From CAYPGJ01 sp964638515 (GTDB lineage Bacteria; Planctomycetota; Phycisphaerae; Phycisphaerales; UBA1924), in NCBI GenBank assembly GCA_964638515.1, contig CAZWZL010000042.1:1-21620 (forward strand): a stretch of 21,620 nt of DNA, written 5' to 3'. The notes beneath the pieces were generated by a model. That model saw only the letters and a list, made by a program, of their open reading frames with translations. It did no database searches and was not told the DNA's origin. Each line of letters opens with the position of its first letter. Within the stretch, counting starts at the first letter, position 1. The translations under genes were made by a program, and so were the position numbers. Positions 19,687 through 21,620 of the stretch are shown piece by piece.

Positions 19687-21147
19687 ATGCGACTCGGATT
19701 TGTGGCGACGTGGCTGGTGGGGGTTGCGCTGTCGGTATGCGCGGGCGCGGCGCGGGGCGGTGACGCGGGCTGGGCGCTTCGGCTGGCGCCGGCGGATGCG
19801 GACCTGGTGGTGGTGGTGCGGGGGGCGAAGGAGTTGAGGGCGTCGGAGGCGGGACGCGCGGTGGAAGGGGCGGTGCGTTCGTTGATGGGTGATGGGGAGA
19901 TGGACCGGGCATGGGAGATGCTGGCCGGGCGGCTTGGGTGGACGGGGGCGGAGGCGTATGACCGGTTGCTCGGGAAGTGCGCGATGGTGGTGGTGAGGGG
20001 GGTTGAGGGTGAGGCGAGATGGGCGTTGGTGAGCGAGGTTGGGCACAAGACCGAGGCCGCGCTGCGGAAGCGGATTTCGATGTCGCCTCGGACGGCGATG
20101 GGTGATGCGGTGGTGTTGTCGGTGGAGCGTGGGGCGTTGGAGTTGGCGCTGTCGAAGGGACCTGACGGGGCGCGCGTGGTGGTGGCGCCGCAGGGGGAGC
20201 GGGGGTTGTGCCGCGAGATGGTGAAGCGTCTGGGGAAGGGGAGCGCTCGGTCGATGTCGTCGACGGAGGCGGTGGCGCGTCTTGGTGATGCGGCGGAGCG
20301 AGCGGCTGTTGTGGCGGTGGTGCGGGGGTCGTGCGAGACGAGTTGGGGGGCGTTGGCGGCGCGGGTGGATGGCGATCGATTGACGGCGCACGTTGCGGCG
20401 GGCGCGGGGAATGTCGGGCCGGTGGACTGGAGTGATCGGAGCGGCGCGGCGGGGACGTGGGTGTCGCTGCGCGAGGGGGCGTTGCTCGCGGTGGTGGAGC
20501 AGACGCGCGCGATGGAGAAGGTGTGGTGTCTGATGGGTCCGACGCTGCTGATGACGCAGCACTGCGAGGAGGGACGGAGATTCGGCGCGGCGCTGCGGGG
20601 GTGGATGGGGTTGGGGGTGTATGCGCGGGATGGGGGCGGCCTGGACGTGGGCGCGATTGCGAGTGTCGGCGCGTTGACGGAGAGCGCGCGGTGGGGGGAC
20701 GGGTTTGCGGGGAATGTGTTCGCGGCGATCGGGATCGAGGGCCAGGGGTTCGGGGGGCTGGAGGCCGAGGCGGAACGCGTGGTGGAATTGGGTCGATCGG
20801 AGGCGCTTGCGCGGACGAGCGCTTGGCTGGGGAAGGAGCGGGCGCGGTGGTCATGGCGGACGGGGGAGGATGGGGCGGGGTGGTTGGCGGTGGGGGTGGG
20901 TGAGCGTGGCTATCGGCGCGCGGTGCGCGCGGTGGAGGAGTCGGAGTTGGTGGAGGGGGAGGCACGGGTGGTGTCGATGGGAGAGGGTCGGCCCCGCGAG
21001 CTGGTGGAAGCGCTTGGGCGCGCGGGGATTCCGCTCGGGGCGGTGGGTGAGGCGCTGCGCGGGTTTGCGGGGCTTTGGTGGGAGTTTCGGGTGGATGAGG
21101 GGGGCGTGCTGAGCGGGAGAGCGGGGATGCGGGCTTGGGGGGAGTGA
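19687..21147 (+). CDS. Large exported protein of unknown function, in the sigma/anti-sigma operon
   Basis: A 486-residue protein with a signal peptide (MRLGFVATWLVGVALSVCAGAARG) and cleavage near residues 22-24. ATG 19687 is preferred over the GTG at 19684; both lie close behind AAGGG (19678-19682). The mature part alternates beta strands and helices, with repeated elements such as ADLVVVVRGAKEL, CAMVVVRGVEGEARWALVSEV and AAVVAVVRGSCETSWGALAARVDGDRLTAHV, suggesting two or three related sub-domains. The layout recalls planctomycete exported proteins of the DUF3352 kind, but this cannot be confirmed by eye. Nine bases from the anti-sigma-like gene, so probably one transcript with it. It may be the sensor partner or target of that system; this is inferred from position. 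Confidence 0.7.
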   Translation: MRLGFVATWLVGVALSVCAGAARGGDAGWALRLAPADADLVVVVRGAKELRASEAGRAVEGAVRSLMGDGEMDRAWEMLAGRLGWTGAEAYDRLLGKCAMVVVRGVEGEARWALVSEVGHKTEAALRKRISMSPRTAMGDAVVLSVERGALELALSKGPDGARVVVAPQGERGLCREMVKRLGKGSARSMSSTEAVARLGDAAERAAVVAVVRGSCETSWGALAARVDGDRLTAHVAAGAGNVGPVDWSDRSGAAGTWVSLREGALLAVVEQTRAMEKVWCLMGPTLLMTQHCEEGRRFGAALRGWMGLGVYARDGGGLDVGAIASVGALTESARWGDGFAGNVFAAIGIEGQGFGGLEAEAERVVELGRSEALARTSAWLGKERARWSWRTGEDGAGWLAVGVGERGYRRAVRAVEESELVEGEARVVSMGEGRPRELVEALGRAGIPLGAVGEALRGFAGLWWEFRVDEGGVLSGRAGMRAWGE

Positions 21148-21154
21148 GGGGGCG

Positions 21155-21160
21155 TATACT
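21155..21160 (+). promoter_or_regulatory. Candidate -10 box (TATACT) for typA
   Basis: TATACT matches five of six TATAAT positions and lies just after the previous stop. A TTGGGG at 21135-21140 is only 14 bases upstream, too close for a good -35. It would leave a leader of about 75 bases. Confidence 0.4.
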
Positions 21161-21242
21161 CGCGGCCCGTCTTTGGTCTCGCGCGGCGGGGTTGTGACTT
21201 GAACGTGCGTGACGGATCGGCGACGAGAGGATGTTGCTCGGC

Positions 21243-21620
21243 ATGGAATCGCTTCGGAATGTGGCCATCATTGCGCACGTCGACCACGGGAAGACGACGC
21301 TGGTCGACCAGCTGCTCAAGCAGTCGGGGAATTTTCGCACGGGCGAGCTGGACAAGCTGGCCGGGGGGCAGCACGGGCTGATCATGGACAGCAACCCGCT
21401 GGAGCGGGAGCGGGGGATCACGATCCTGTCGAAGAACTGCGCGGTGACGTATCACCGTGAGAACGGGGACACGTTCCGGATCAACATCATCGACACGCCG
21501 GGCCACGCGGACTTCGGTGGCGAGGTGGAGCGCGTGCTTCGGATGGCGGACGGGTGTCTGCTGGTGGTGGATTCGTTCGACGGGCCGATGCCGCAGACGC
21601 GGTTCGTGCTGGGGAAGGCG
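21243..21620 (+). CDS. typA: Translational GTPase TypA/BipA (N-terminal part)
   Basis: The first 126 residues of a ribosome-associated GTPase; the frame runs off the end of the window. Motifs: NVAIIAHVDHGKTTLVD (G1, P-loop AHVDHGKTT), LERERGITIL (G2) and IIDTPGHADFGGEVERVL (G3, DTPGH), then VVDSFDGPMPQTRFVL. The LDKLAGGQHGLIMDSNPLERERGIT stretch, between the P-loop and G2, is characteristic of BipA/TypA rather than EF-Tu, EF-G or LepA. The protein acts on 50S assembly and in stress or cold growth. ATG 21243 gives the usual start; an in-frame ATG at 21231 would add four residues. GAGAGG (21225-21230) is 12 bases before 21243 and directly before 21231, so neither spacing is ideal. Confidence 0.93.
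   Translation, partial: MESLRNVAIIAHVDHGKTTLVDQLLKQSGNFRTGELDKLAGGQHGLIMDSNPLERERGITILSKNCAVTYHRENGDTFRINIIDTPGHADFGGEVERVLRMADGCLLVVDSFDGPMPQTRFVLGKA

Noticed and set aside
19687..19770. Lipobox in the exported protein after the anti-sigma-like gene
   Set aside because: The only Cys in the signal region reads LSVC, and Val at -1 is not accepted by lipoprotein signal peptidase; an ordinary signal peptide fits better.
19556..21421. 621-residue Pro/Ser-rich open frame on the minus strand
   Set aside because: It lies opposite the exported protein and typA genes; its Pro-rich composition is what G-rich coding sequence gives in antisense. No ribosome binding site or domain.
1..21620. tRNA, rRNA or insertion sequences
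   Set aside because: No cloverleaf-like or rRNA-like string and no transposase motif or terminal inverted repeats with target duplications were recognised.

Overview
The window is high-GC bacterial chromosome, most likely from a planctomycete of the Phycisphaerae type. That is an inference from several things together: a secreted protein ending in a Cys-flanked dockerin-like double repeat, an ECF sigma factor followed by a zinc-less single-pass anti-sigma-like protein, a hybrid type II secretion/type IV pilus cluster with fused and divergent inner-membrane parts, and several promoter-like boxes lying right against start codons.

Left part (1-9121): the end of a CoA-transferase beta subunit (scoB), then an eleven-gene co-oriented cluster. 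It encodes a PilZ protein, a GspE/PilB ATPase, a GspF/PilC platform protein, a major pseudopilin, three more pseudopilins, a PilX/GspK-like protein, a PilM-PilN fusion (GspL-like), a PilO/GspM-like protein and a PilP/GspC-like protein. Most neighbours overlap by 4 bases, which implies translational coupling. The major pseudopilin is the exception, with its own strong ribosome binding site behind a hairpin. No secretin, prepilin peptidase or retraction ATPase is present in the window.

Middle (9150-12946): an M19 dipeptidase, a convergent M48 metalloprotease lipoprotein, a divergent menaquinone/ubiquinone methyltransferase (ubiE/menG), and a cobalamin-binding-fold protein that lacks the usual cobalt-ligating histidine. 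Around 12.5 kb the + strand switches from C-rich to G-rich regardless of gene direction. This looks like a replication-origin-type GC-skew inversion, or else an inversion breakpoint.

Right part (13321-21620): a secreted dockerin-like protein and a small lipoprotein on the minus strand; then on the plus strand an unknown exported helical protein, a WalJ/YycJ-like metallo-beta-lactamase-fold enzyme, an ECF sigma factor with its putative anti-sigma factor and an exported protein of unknown function, and the start of the translational GTPase typA/bipA. The spacers of this part hold four copies of a structured repeat with the plan CCCTCC, hairpin A, CACCTCC, hairpin B, GGAGGG. Hairpin stems differ in sequence but stay paired, and one copy ends in a T-tract like an intrinsic terminator. 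This repeat family and the skew switch are the most interesting observations.
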